Origin: a bacterium
GTDB lineage: Bacteria; Actinomycetota; Acidimicrobiia; Acidimicrobiales; CATQHL01
Assembly: GCA_028824415.1 (NCBI GenBank)
Contig: JAPPDX010000104.1
Coordinates: 1 to 64,000, forward strand
Direction: 5' to 3'
DNA: 64,000 bases
Position numbers and translations under genes: made by a program. Below are positions 36,815 through 44,827 of the stretch, one piece after another; the first letter of the stretch is position 1; every line of letters begins with the position of its first letter. The notes beneath the pieces were generated by a model. The model saw only the letters and a list, made by a program, of their open reading frames with translations. It was not told where the DNA came from and ran no database searches.

Positions 36815-38713
36815 TCACCGTTGGCCCGCTATCGGGGCCAACAGCATGTCGTTGACTGGGTGTACCGCCAAACTGTCTTCCTGCACCAACTCATACTCTG
36901 CTGGTGCCTCGTCGGGCTCCTCGTCGCCGTCGGTGACAGGTTTGCCCATCACAGCGCTGATCGTGGTTAGTAACGACCGGTGTCGAGCGCTGAAGTACCC
37001 GTCAAAGTCGTCTGACCACAGATGCCCGGGGTCGATCAAGTGCGACTGGACGGAACCCTCCACCATGTCCTTGGACGCAACAGCGCCTCGCTGCTTGTTC
37101 TCCTCAACGATGGCACGCAGGTATTCGCTGGGAGCCCTCTTGCCGATACTGCGGTTCGTGCTTGCGGTGAGCGGCGTCTTGTTGACGATCGAATCGCACC
37201 GAGCGGGCTCGATGTCTCGCTGCTTGCACCAGTCTTGCGGAAACACATGATGGATGTCGATGTTCTCGTCGAAGTAGCTCTGGATGGAGGACGGCTCGCC
37301 TGTCTTCCAGTCGCAGGCTCCTCCGCGCAGAAGCAGAGCGTAGATCCCCTTGTAGGCAGCGCTGTTTCGCGTGCGAAGCGTGAGCAGCCGGGTGGGGGCG
37401 AACTGCGCGTCATAGTTGGTGCGGGGCTCGGGTCCGCTGTCGCGTATCCAACTAAGGACTTCGGGAAGATCGCGGGCGAACCGTGTCTCAGTTGAGCCAC
37501 CATAGAGCTCTCCGAGCACGCCGCACCAGAACCACTGCGCCAGTTTCTCCCTGGCGTAAAGAGGCTCCCAGTCACGGCCCAGGACGGTAAGGATCGCGGC
37601 CAGCGGGATCAGTTGGCCGCCATACGGCAGGAACCGTGCGTCGTACAGGTGCTGGGAATGCAAGAACCTCGCCGCCGCTCTGAAACCCTCCGTCAACGGA
37701 TCGGCCCACCGCTCGTACTCGTCAACCTTGAGGCCCAGCATGTCTGAGCGCCTGCACCCGATCCCCGGTGCTCGGTCCTCGTCTGTGTGATCCCGCAGAG
37801 ATTCTTCCCTGCGCTCCCGCGTGGCTAGCAGAGTCACTGCCTGAATGAAATCGGTGTTGGACACACCCTCAAGAACAGTGTGAGTATGGATCGCACGCTC
37901 CCGCTGCTCCCAGTCCTCGCGCAACGGATAGTCGTCCGCAGCGAACGTCGCCGTGAGAAGTTCGAACACGGTGAGCGTCACACCGCCGGTGTTGACCTTC
38001 TCAAAGACCTGGCACACCGCTTCCTTTGGTGTGTCTTTGGCGAGTTCAATGACTGGCACCGGGTACTGCTCGAAGCGTTTGACGATGTTCCGCTCAAACG
38101 CATTCCACAACTCGCTCTTGTCCTTGGCGTGGTCCCAGTACAGCGCAAAGCCAGCCCGCCATTCAAAGGTGTCGAAGACCTTCGAGAGCGGAAAGAACAT
38201 CGCCTCGTACTCTCGCTCAGGCGTCGAATAGTCCTCAACTATCTCCCGACCGAATCTCTTGATCTGACGCCCTTCCGGCAGCGACCTCACTGCCTCTTCG
38301 CGATCGGTGTTCGGGTCAAGCGCCAAGCGCATGTCGATGTAGTACCAGCGCTTGATCGGCCGCCCGCGTTGATCCTTCGTCTGCACCGGGCGATCTAGGC
38401 ACAGAGACTGGAACAGAGATGTAAGCCTCTGCTGCCCATCGAGAATTAGACGCTCAGCCTCCCGATCCGGAGGTGGAGCCGCTCCCTCCACGGGGCGCTG
38501 CTTGAACCGGACCGTCTCGCCCCCCGTCTCAAGCATCATCACAGCACCGATCGGGTATCCCAAGGAAATGCTTGCCAGCAGGCTTCGAACGCGGTCATCG
38601 TCCCATATCCACCCTCGTTGGAAGTCCGGCAGTTGCGAACTGCCGTCTTCGGCCTCACCGAGCAGGTCACTGAGCGACTCCTTCTCAATGCCTGCGTACT
38701 TGGCCATGCCCAT
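36815..38713 (-). CDS. GmrSD-like DUF262/DUF1524 protein
   Basis: A 632-aa protein. The N-terminal DUF262 domain has LPDFQRGWIWDDDRV, LGYPIGAVMML and the catalytic-type LILDGQQRLTSLFQ (ParB-like fold, nucleotide-binding). The C-terminal DUF1524 domain carries the HNH-like DIHHVFPQDWC and NKTPLTASTNRSIGKRAPSEYL. GmrSD enzymes are type IV restriction systems that cut DNA with modified bases; here both halves are in one chain. ATG 38713 has GGAGGG 8 nt upstream; ATG 38737 is a weaker choice. It lies upstream of the RM gene on the same strand. Confidence 0.85.
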   Translation of the reverse strand: MGMAKYAGIEKESLSDLLGEAEDGSSQLPDFQRGWIWDDDRVRSLLASISLGYPIGAVMMLETGGETVRFKQRPVEGAAPPPDREAERLILDGQQRLTSLFQSLCLDRPVQTKDQRGRPIKRWYYIDMRLALDPNTDREEAVRSLPEGRQIKRFGREIVEDYSTPEREYEAMFFPLSKVFDTFEWRAGFALYWDHAKDKSELWNAFERNIVKRFEQYPVPVIELAKDTPKEAVCQVFEKVNTGGVTLTVFELLTATFAADDYPLREDWEQRERAIHTHTVLEGVSNTDFIQAVTLLATRERREESLRDHTDEDRAPGIGCRRSDMLGLKVDEYERWADPLTEGFRAAARFLHSQHLYDARFLPYGGQLIPLAAILTVLGRDWEPLYAREKLAQWFWCGVLGELYGGSTETRFARDLPEVLSWIRDSGPEPRTNYDAQFAPTRLLTLRTRNSAAYKGIYALLLRGGACDWKTGEPSSIQSYFDENIDIHHVFPQDWCKQRDIEPARCDSIVNKTPLTASTNRSIGKRAPSEYLRAIVEENKQRGAVASKDMVEGSVQSHLIDPGHLWSDDFDGYFSARHRSLLTTISAVMGKPVTDGDEEPDEAPAEYELVQEDSLAVHPVNDMLLAPIAGQR

Positions 38714-38871
38714 GATCACACCCTCCGAATCTGCCATCCTCGGCCGAGTCGTGGCGCAATGTACCCGGTGCCCCTGCTGGGTCGGTGTCGGCGGCCAGTC
38801 CGAGCCGGTACACAGGTCGCGGGGTCCACCGCTGGAACATACGGACTGACGGCCTGAATAGGAACCTAACG

Positions 38872-39253
38872 TTACTCTTCGTGATGACTCTGACGCCCGC
38901 TCCGCGGCCGCGACCGCCGAAGAGCCAGATTGCGCCAGATCTCGTTCAAGAGGTCGGCGTACTGCTCGGGCAGCGGGTCGTCCCAGCGCACGTTGATTGG
39001 GATGTCAGAAGCATCAACTCGTTGGTTCGGCTCGCTCAGCCGCAGAAGGAGGTAGATGTGGTGCAAGCAGTTCACGTTGTGGCGGCACAGGTTCGTCCAC
39101 GCGATCGTGTCCCCCACGCCACACGCAACCGCGGATCGGCTCCAGCGGATCGTTCAGCTTAGAAGACTCCGCGAAATTGATCGTCTGCGACACCAGCTCC
39201 GCGTGATCCCCGAGTAGTCGATTAACCGAGCGAAAACGGTAGATCTCATCCAT
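38872..39253 (-). pseudogene. DUF2971-like gene with a frameshift
   Basis: The first frame gives MDEIYRFRSVNRLLGDHAEL, then TINFAESSKLNDPLEPIRGC. The second continues GDTIAWTNLCRHNVNCLHHI and ends at 38872. The pattern of an N-terminal YRFRS, an F-x-x-x-x-x-x-NDP strand and a W-x-N-L-x-R-H helix recalls DUF2971 proteins. The frame changes at a run of five C (39111-39115; G on the coding strand): one base less would join the two. The protein would also be short for the family. A sequencing error is possible. Confidence 0.5.
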
Positions 39254-39276
39254 GGGCACGGACCGCTCGGGTACAG

Positions 39277-39609
39277 CTAGGCGTTGGCTCCGATGCGGAT
39301 GGGAATGGCGGTTTCTGTGTCGCCGTCGTCGAAGATGGCGAGGATCTGGAGTCGGGCGCCGAGACTGTCGAGGTAGCTGCGCAGGGTTGACACCTTGACG
39401 TCTTCGCCGCGTTCGAGTTGTGAGACGGCGGGTTGGCTGATGCCCAGTATGGCGGCGAGGTCGGCCTGAGAGCGTTCGAGGGAGCGGCGCAGTTCGTGGA
39501 GGCCGATCTCTGCGAGGGTGTCCAGCCGGAGAGCGGCGAGGCGCTCGGCGGCGCCGGGCCGCTCGGCGACCTGGTCGTGAAGCTTCTCGTAGGTAGAGGT
39601 GCTTGGCAT
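39277..39609 (-). CDS. HigA/XRE-family antitoxin
   Basis: A 110-aa protein with a Cro/C1-type helix-turn-helix: LRRSLERSQADLAAILGISQ followed by PAVSQLERGEDVKVSTLRSYLDSLGARL. This is the arrangement of HigA-type antitoxins encoded downstream of a Gp49-type toxin. ATG 39609 lies within the 3' remains of such a toxin. With the toxin degraded it may persist only as a repressor. Confidence 0.75.
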   Translation of the reverse strand: MPSTSTYEKLHDQVAERPGAAERLAALRLDTLAEIGLHELRRSLERSQADLAAILGISQPAVSQLERGEDVKVSTLRSYLDSLGARLQILAIFDDGDTETAIPIRIGANA

Positions 39610-39788
39610 GGTGCTGTTGTCCGTTCGTGTGAGGTGATGTTCCCGACGACGGGGTGGCGCAGGCTGGGGCCGACCTCGGCGAGCGGCATCACGCGGTCAT
39701 CGAATGCCTCCTGGTGCTCGAGGGTCAAGCCGTCCCACCATTCGCCGGACTCGTCGGTGTACTCGACTACCCAGACGGCAACCAGCAT
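39610..39788 (-). pseudogene. HigB-like toxin remnant
   Basis: The frame from ATG 39788 reads VWVVEYTDESGEWWDGLTLE, then VMPLAEVGPSLRHPVVGNI, the first half of a HigB/Gp49-type mRNA interferase. The second half, with the N-M-K-E-L-R core and catalytic residues, is absent. The frame runs without a stop into the antitoxin gene. The toxin is therefore inactive. Confidence 0.6.
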
Positions 39789-39814
39789 AAGCCAGAACTT
39801 GTAGAAGTGTGAGC

Positions 39815-41011
39815 TTATGATCCCTGTCGCCGAGTAGTGAGGTAGTCGGCCCAGCGGTCCATGACCTCGCGGCGGGTATCGAGGAGGTCGCTGCGTTGGT
39901 AGGCGCCTTCGACGCCGGCGACGGTGTGGCCGAGTGCGGCCTCGGCGACTTCGCGAGGCACGCCGGTGTCGGCGCACCAGCTGCGGAAGCTGCTTCGGAA
40001 GCCGTGGGGGACGGCGCCGATATTGTGTTCCTTGAGCAGCTTGGACATCGTGGCGTCGCTGAGTTGGCGACCCGTGGGGCTGGGGAACAGCAGTCCGCTC
40101 TCGTCGACGATCGCGGTGGCGTCGGCGAGGACGTCGAGGGCTCGGTTGCTGAGCGGGACGCGGTGGGGTTTGCCGGTCTTGGTTCGGTCTCCGGGGACGG
40201 TCCAGGTCTCTGACTCGAGGTCGATCTCGTCCCAGCGGGCGCCGCGGACCTCGCCGCTGCGCGTGGCTGTCAGGACGAGGTACTCGAAGGCGAGTTTGGT
40301 CGCCGCCCAGGCGTCGGAATCTCGCACCGCTGCGAGCGCGTCGCCGACCTGGTGGTGGGGGAGCGCGCGGTGATGGGTTTGCTGGCCGCCGGTGCGGGGC
40401 AGTGCGGCGGCGATGGCGTCGCCGGCGGGATTGTCGGCCCGGTGGCCCTGCGCGATGGCCCACTTCATGACGCCGCCGATGCGCGACTTCAGCTTGGTGG
40501 CCGTGGCTCGCTTGTCGTTCCAGATCGGCAACAGCACCCGCATAACGTCCCCCGAGGTGACCTCGTTGACTCGCTTGGAGCCGATCTGCGGGTACACGAA
40601 GCGTTCGAGGGATGACCGCCAGATGTCCGCGGTGCGGCCGCCGTCACGCCAGGTGTCGGCGCGGAGCGCGATCACCGCCTCGGCGGCCTGTTCGAAGGTG
40701 GGGATGGCCCTGCTGCGCCGTGGGTCCTTGCCCTGGGCGAGCGCCCGGCGGTTCTCCAGCGCCTTCTCCCGCGCGTCGGCGAGGGAGATGACGGGGTAGG
40801 CGCCCAAGCCGATCATCACCGGGTGGCCGTCGATGCGCAGACGCTGGCTCCACGTCTTGCTGTATCTGCCGTTGGTGGTCGGCTTGACCAGTAGGCTGAG
40901 TCCGTGAGATCCGCGACCGTCGCCATAGCGCCCGGGGCGCTTCACAGTGCGTACGAAACTGGCCGAGAGTGTCGCGGGCCGGTCCACGTTTATGCCTTTC
41001 GTTATTACCAC
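39815..41011 (-). CDS. int: P4-type tyrosine integrase
   Basis: A 398-aa protein. The N-terminal DUF4102-type arm-binding domain has HGLSLLVKPTTNGRYSKTWS, then LGAYPVISLADAREKALENR. The catalytic domain has the Arg in LTATRSGEVRGARWDEI, the HxxR box in PHGFRSSFRSW, the second His in ALGHTVAGVEGAYQRSD and the nucleophile Tyr in the same stretch. The start is GTG 41011 without a clear ribosome-binding site. It lies 118 bp from attR and is transcribed toward the island interior. Integrases of this type use tRNA genes as attachment sites. Confidence 0.92.
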   Translation of the reverse strand: MVITKGINVDRPATLSASFVRTVKRPGRYGDGRGSHGLSLLVKPTTNGRYSKTWSQRLRIDGHPVMIGLGAYPVISLADAREKALENRRALAQGKDPRRSRAIPTFEQAAEAVIALRADTWRDGGRTADIWRSSLERFVYPQIGSKRVNEVTSGDVMRVLLPIWNDKRATATKLKSRIGGVMKWAIAQGHRADNPAGDAIAAALPRTGGQQTHHRALPHHQVGDALAAVRDSDAWAATKLAFEYLVLTATRSGEVRGARWDEIDLESETWTVPGDRTKTGKPHRVPLSNRALDVLADATAIVDESGLLFPSPTGRQLSDATMSKLLKEHNIGAVPHGFRSSFRSWCADTGVPREVAEAALGHTVAGVEGAYQRSDLLDTRREVMDRWADYLTTRRQGS

Positions 41012-41128
41012 TTGTTCGGGAGTCTATCGGACCGATCCGGACAGTGGCAAACGTCAAATGGCATCTGACCTGGACAAATATGGAATCTCTCGGACAGCGT
41101 CGGACGGCGGCAGACCCCGAATCGGTTT

Positions 41129-41141
41129 CCCCCTCCGACAC
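41129..41141 (+). other. attR: right boundary of the island
   Basis: CCCCCTCCGACAC is identical to 157-169 in tRNA-Leu and stands in the same orientation. The next gene starts 5 bases further on. Apart from this core, only a few bases of the T-arm side are similar, so the core is short but specific. Confidence 0.75.
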
Positions 41142-41146
41142 CCCAC

Positions 41147-42064
41147 ATGAGTGAGGAGGCGTTCCTGGGTGGCCGGTGGCGGCCGGCGAGCGCCTGGGAG
41201 GAGGATCCCGCCGTCGCCGACGGCGCCGTGAAGCGGGTCCTTGTGCTCGGCGATGTCCACAACCGCGACGGTGTGCTCCGCGCCGCTCTGGACGTTGCCG
41301 AACGTGAACGCTGTGATGCGGTGGTCTCCGTCGGCGACTTCTGGCTGCAGGACTGCTCCTGGGGTGCCCGGCCGCGGACGCACACGGCCGGCCGGCCGTC
41401 ACACTCGTGGACGCCCCTGATGCGGCTGGCCATGGCTGCGCCGCTGCCGATCATCGTGATCGACGGCAACCACGAGGCCTGGCCCTGCCTCGTGGACTAC
41501 GCGCAGCGCCCCGATGTCGCCCGGGCGCGGGCGGCCGGGCGGCCCATGCACCTCGGCGGGACGCTGTGGTGGGCCGACCGGGGGAGCACCTGGACCTGGA
41601 GCGGGCGCCGCTGCGGCGCCCTCGGCGGCGCGGTCAGCCCTGACAAGTTCATCACGAAGCTTGCGCCACACCGGTGGCCCGACCACGAGGCGCCCACCCG
41701 GGACGACCTGCGCCGGCTGCTGGCCAACGCGCCCGAAGGCCTGGATGTGCTGTTCTGCCACGACGCGCCCGCCGCTGTGGCCGGCCTGAAAGGGTTGCCG
41801 AAGACGCTGATCCCGGACTGGATCCTGGCGGAGTGCAGGGAGGTGCGGGGCCTCCTGCAGGACGCCGTCGAGCGAACCAGGCCCCAAGTGGTGTGCCACG
41901 GCCACTGGCACCAGACCAACCACGAATGCATCCGTGGCGGCGACACCGAGGTGTTCGGTCTGAACCGCGACGGCAAAGCCGGTTCAGCCGCCGTGCTCGA
42001 CCTCGGCTCGGCGAGACCTGCGAGCCTGGCGCCGACTACGGTCCCGGCCGCTCGAATCACTTGA
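41147..42064 (+). CDS. Calcineurin-like metallophosphoesterase, copy 3
   Basis: A 305-aa protein with the full motif set VLGDVHNRDG, SVGDFW, VIDGNHE, FCHDAP and CHGHWH. It is closely similar to the island gene at 12479 from MSEEAFLGGRWRP onward but lacks the first 12 residues of that protein. ATG 41147 has no ribosome-binding site, since attR lies where one would be. Either the 5' end and control region were cut off by the recombination event or the message is leaderless. The stop is 10 bp before the start of the dehydrogenase gene. Confidence 0.8.
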   Translation: MSEEAFLGGRWRPASAWEEDPAVADGAVKRVLVLGDVHNRDGVLRAALDVAERERCDAVVSVGDFWLQDCSWGARPRTHTAGRPSHSWTPLMRLAMAAPLPIIVIDGNHEAWPCLVDYAQRPDVARARAAGRPMHLGGTLWWADRGSTWTWSGRRCGALGGAVSPDKFITKLAPHRWPDHEAPTRDDLRRLLANAPEGLDVLFCHDAPAAVAGLKGLPKTLIPDWILAECREVRGLLQDAVERTRPQVVCHGHWHQTNHECIRGGDTEVFGLNRDGKAGSAAVLDLGSARPASLAPTTVPAARIT

Positions 42065-42074
42065 GGAGACATCA

Positions 42075-43034
42075 ATGGCGAATCCGGTCGTGGCCGTCAC
42101 CGATCACCCTTTCCCTGATCTCGAACCGACGCGAGAGGTGCTCGCTCCCTTGGGCGTCGAGATCCGGATGTCCGCCTCGGTCGGTGCGGCCGACGTCCTC
42201 GCCGTGGCGCAGCAGGCCGATGCGGTTATCAACACCTACGCCCAGCTTCCCGCCGAGCTGATCGACCGCCTCGAGCGTTGCCGGATCATCGCCCGCACGG
42301 GCATCGGGATTGACACTGTGGACCTGGCGGCCGCGACCGCCAGGGGCATCGTCGTCACCAATGTCCCGGAGTACTGCGAGGACGAGGTCTCCGATCACGC
42401 CATGGCGCTCATGCTGGCGCTGGCCCGCAACGTGACGCGGGGCAACACGCTGGTGCACGGCGGCGGCTGGAACCTCGCCGAGGTCAAGCCGATCCACCGG
42501 GTACGGGGACGCATCGTGGGCCTCGTGGGCTTCGGCAAGATCGCCCGGCTCGTGGCCGCCAAGGCGCAGCCCTTCGGGTTGGCCGTGCTGGCGTTCGACC
42601 CGTACGTGGATCCCGCCGATGCCGTCGCCCTCGGTGTGGAGTTGGTGTCCTTCGAGGAGTTGCTGGCGCGCTCGGACTTCGTGTCGGTCCACGCACCCCT
42701 TACTCCGGAGACCCGTCACATGATCGGCGCCGAGGCGCTGGCGATGATGCGTCCGGAGGCCGTGGTCGTGAACACCGCCCGGGGCGGGCTGGTGGACGTC
42801 GCCGCGCTGGCGGAGGCGCTGGACCGCGGGGCCATCGCCGGGGCCGGGCTCGACGTGCTGCCCGACGAGCCGCCCGCCGCCGACCTGCCGCTCTACGGCC
42901 GGGCGAACGTGATCCTCACGCCGCACACCGCCTTCTATTCCGAGGAGTCGGTGCTGGATCTCCAGGTCAAGGCCGCCCAGCAGGTGGCGCTGGTGCTGTC
43001 GGGCCAGGAGCCGGTCTACCCGGTCAACCTTTAG
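42075..43034 (+). CDS. D-2-hydroxyacid dehydrogenase (SerA-like)
   Basis: A 319-aa NAD-dependent dehydrogenase. The nucleotide-binding loop is IVGLVGFGKIARLVAAKA. The catalytic triad is Arg in VVVNTARGGLVD, Glu in AGAGLDVLPDEPPA and His in ILTPHTAFYSEES. The short N-terminal domain and the absence of ACT or other C-terminal domains fit the general D-isomer 2-hydroxyacid dehydrogenase family; glyoxylate, hydroxypyruvate or phosphoglycerate-like substrates are all possible. ATG 42075 has GAGGAG upstream. It converges on the ABC permease gene with a 4-bp overlap, and the importer may supply its substrate. Confidence 0.85.
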   Translation: MANPVVAVTDHPFPDLEPTREVLAPLGVEIRMSASVGAADVLAVAQQADAVINTYAQLPAELIDRLERCRIIARTGIGIDTVDLAAATARGIVVTNVPEYCEDEVSDHAMALMLALARNVTRGNTLVHGGGWNLAEVKPIHRVRGRIVGLVGFGKIARLVAAKAQPFGLAVLAFDPYVDPADAVALGVELVSFEELLARSDFVSVHAPLTPETRHMIGAEALAMMRPEAVVVNTARGGLVDVAALAEALDRGAIAGAGLDVLPDEPPAADLPLYGRANVILTPHTAFYSEESVLDLQVKAAQQVALVLSGQEPVYPVNL

Positions 43035-43948
43035 AGCGAGATGACCTGGCCGCCCTCCTGGGTGGTCTGCCAGCGCAGCGACTTGCGCTCCACGAAGCCG
43101 ATCCCGCCGTTCATGATCAGCGCGATCAGGGCCAGGATGAACACGATGGCGAAGGTGTCGCCGTAGGAGAGCTGGTTGGCCGCGGTGATGAGCCGCTGAC
43201 CGAGGCCCCGCTTGGCTGAGAAGATCTCGCCGAACACCACCGCCAGCACCGAGATCACCGCCGACAGCCGCAGCGCGCCGAACACGGCCGGCGTGATGCC
43301 GGGCAGGGTGACCTTCATGAAGCGCTGTCGCTGGGACGCGCCCATGGTCCGGGACACCAGGTCCAGGTCGGGATCCACCAGCGCCACAGCGGACTGGGTG
43401 GGCACCTCCACGATGAAGAACACGATGAGCACCGCCAGGACCACCTTGGACATCTCGCCGACCCCGTAGATGATGAGGATCAGCGGTAGGAAGGCGATCT
43501 TGGGCATGGCGTTGACGATGACGACGAACGGTCCCAATGTTCTCGCCGCCCTCTGGAAGCGACCCAGGACGATGCCGACGATGAGCCCCAGGAGCGAGCC
43601 GAGCACGAAGCCGATCAACGCCTCCTTCACCGTGACCCAGAGATCCTGCCAGAAGAGCTGCTCGTGGTAGATCTCGGTGAAGTAGACCCACGTCTCGTAC
43701 GGGCTGGCCCGGAACGTCTCGGGCACGTTCGGGAACGGCTTCACGCCGAACACCGAGAACGAGTCCCAGCCGTTCCAGAGCACCTCGGACCACCAGAGCC
43801 ACCAGAGCAGGAACAGGATCCCGATCCGAAGCAACTGGACCGGCACGTCGATGCGCCGCAGCCAGTACCTCCAAGTGGGCTCGTGGGGGATCAGTGCCTC
43901 CACTTCGGTCTGGGTGAGCGCGTCGGCCAACCTCGTGCCCTCGGCCAT
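43031..43948 (-). CDS. ABC transporter permease (SsuC/TauC family)
   Basis: A 305-aa integral membrane protein. Hydrophobic segments include LLRIGILFLLWWLWW, ALIGFVLGSLLGLIVGIVLG, VLAVLIVFFIVEVPTQS and TFAIVFILALIALIM. The permease loop that contacts the ATPase reads ASQRQRFMKVTLPGITPAV (EAA-like motif). ATG 43948 has GGGAGG 5 nt upstream; GTG 43987, overlapping the ATPase stop, is an alternative. It forms a nitrate/sulfonate/taurine-type importer with the genes at 43974 and 44828. Confidence 0.88.
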   Translation of the reverse strand: MAEGTRLADALTQTEVEALIPHEPTWRYWLRRIDVPVQLLRIGILFLLWWLWWSEVLWNGWDSFSVFGVKPFPNVPETFRASPYETWVYFTEIYHEQLFWQDLWVTVKEALIGFVLGSLLGLIVGIVLGRFQRAARTLGPFVVIVNAMPKIAFLPLILIIYGVGEMSKVVLAVLIVFFIVEVPTQSAVALVDPDLDLVSRTMGASQRQRFMKVTLPGITPAVFGALRLSAVISVLAVVFGEIFSAKRGLGQRLITAANQLSYGDTFAIVFILALIALIMNGGIGFVERKSLRWQTTQEGGQVISL

Positions 43949-43973
43949 GTCGGCCTCCCGCGGCTCGTCGCCG

Positions 43974-44750
43974 TCAGACGATCTCACCGCGCAGCTCCTC
44001 CCAGATCTTGTGCTCGGTGTCCCGGAAGTCCGGGTCGAAGCGGAGTTCGTCGATCTCCCGCGGGCGGGGCAGATCCACGATGGTGTCGGACTTGATGCGC
44101 CCGGGACGGGCGGTCATGACGATGACCCGGTCGGCCAGCAGCACCGCCTCCTCCAGGTCGTGGGTGACGAAGATGACCGTCTTGTGGGTCTCGTACCAGA
44201 GTTCCAGGAACTCGGCCTGCACGGTGAGGCGGGTCTGGGCGTCGAGGGCGCCGAAGGGCTCGTCCATGAGCCACAGGTCGGGGCTGATGGCCAGCGTGCG
44301 GGCGATGGCCACCCGCTGGCGCATGCCCTGGCTGAGCTGGGAGGGGTAGGAGTCGGCGAAGCCGTCGAGTCGCAGCTTGGCCAGCAGCTCCATGGCCTGC
44401 CGGCGCCGCTCCGCCTTGGGCACCTTGCGGAACTCGAGCCCCAGCTCCACGTTCCTGCGGGCTGTGCGCCACGGGCTCAGGCCGGAGCGGGCGAGCATGT
44501 AGCCGATGTCCTGGCTGGGGCCGTCGACCTCCTGTCCGTGGCGGAGCACCGAGCCCCGGGTGGGGTTGAGGATCCCGGCCAGCATGTTCAGGATCGTCGT
44601 CTTGCCGCAGCCGCTGGGCCCCACGACGGCCACGAACTGGCCCGGCGGGATGGCGACATCGATGTCCTGGACGGCGAGCACCGGCTCATCGTCGGGGCGG
44701 TCGCCGCCGAAGATGAGCGTGACGTCCTTCAGTTCTACGGCCGGCTGCAC
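43974..44750 (-). CDS. ABC transporter ATPase (SsuB/TauB family)
   Basis: A 258-aa ATPase with Walker A VVGPSGCGKTTILNMLAG, signature LSQGMRQRVAIARTLAI, Walker B LWLMDEPFGALDAQTR and the switch His in VIFVTHDLEEAV. This layout matches importers of the nitrate/sulfonate/taurine class. It lies between the binding protein (gap 77 bp) and the permease (overlapping frames), so the three are one operon reading binding protein, ATPase, permease. Confidence 0.9.
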   Translation of the reverse strand: MQPAVELKDVTLIFGGDRPDDEPVLAVQDIDVAIPPGQFVAVVGPSGCGKTTILNMLAGILNPTRGSVLRHGQEVDGPSQDIGYMLARSGLSPWRTARRNVELGLEFRKVPKAERRRQAMELLAKLRLDGFADSYPSQLSQGMRQRVAIARTLAISPDLWLMDEPFGALDAQTRLTVQAEFLELWYETHKTVIFVTHDLEEAVLLADRVIVMTARPGRIKSDTIVDLPRPREIDELRFDPDFRDTEHKIWEELRGEIV

Positions 44751-44827
44751 AGAACCCCTAGGTTGTCAGACTCGCGCCGGTCGGGCGACTCGGTCGAGCC
44801 GCCCGACCGGGCAGAGTTCCAGGTTGG

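Noticed and set aside
39246-40463. A 405-codon minus-strand frame crossing the HigA, HigB and integrase region
   Set aside because: It is a composite of the HigB remnant and out-of-frame translation of the integrase and antitoxin genes. Only the HigB-like part carries family residues.
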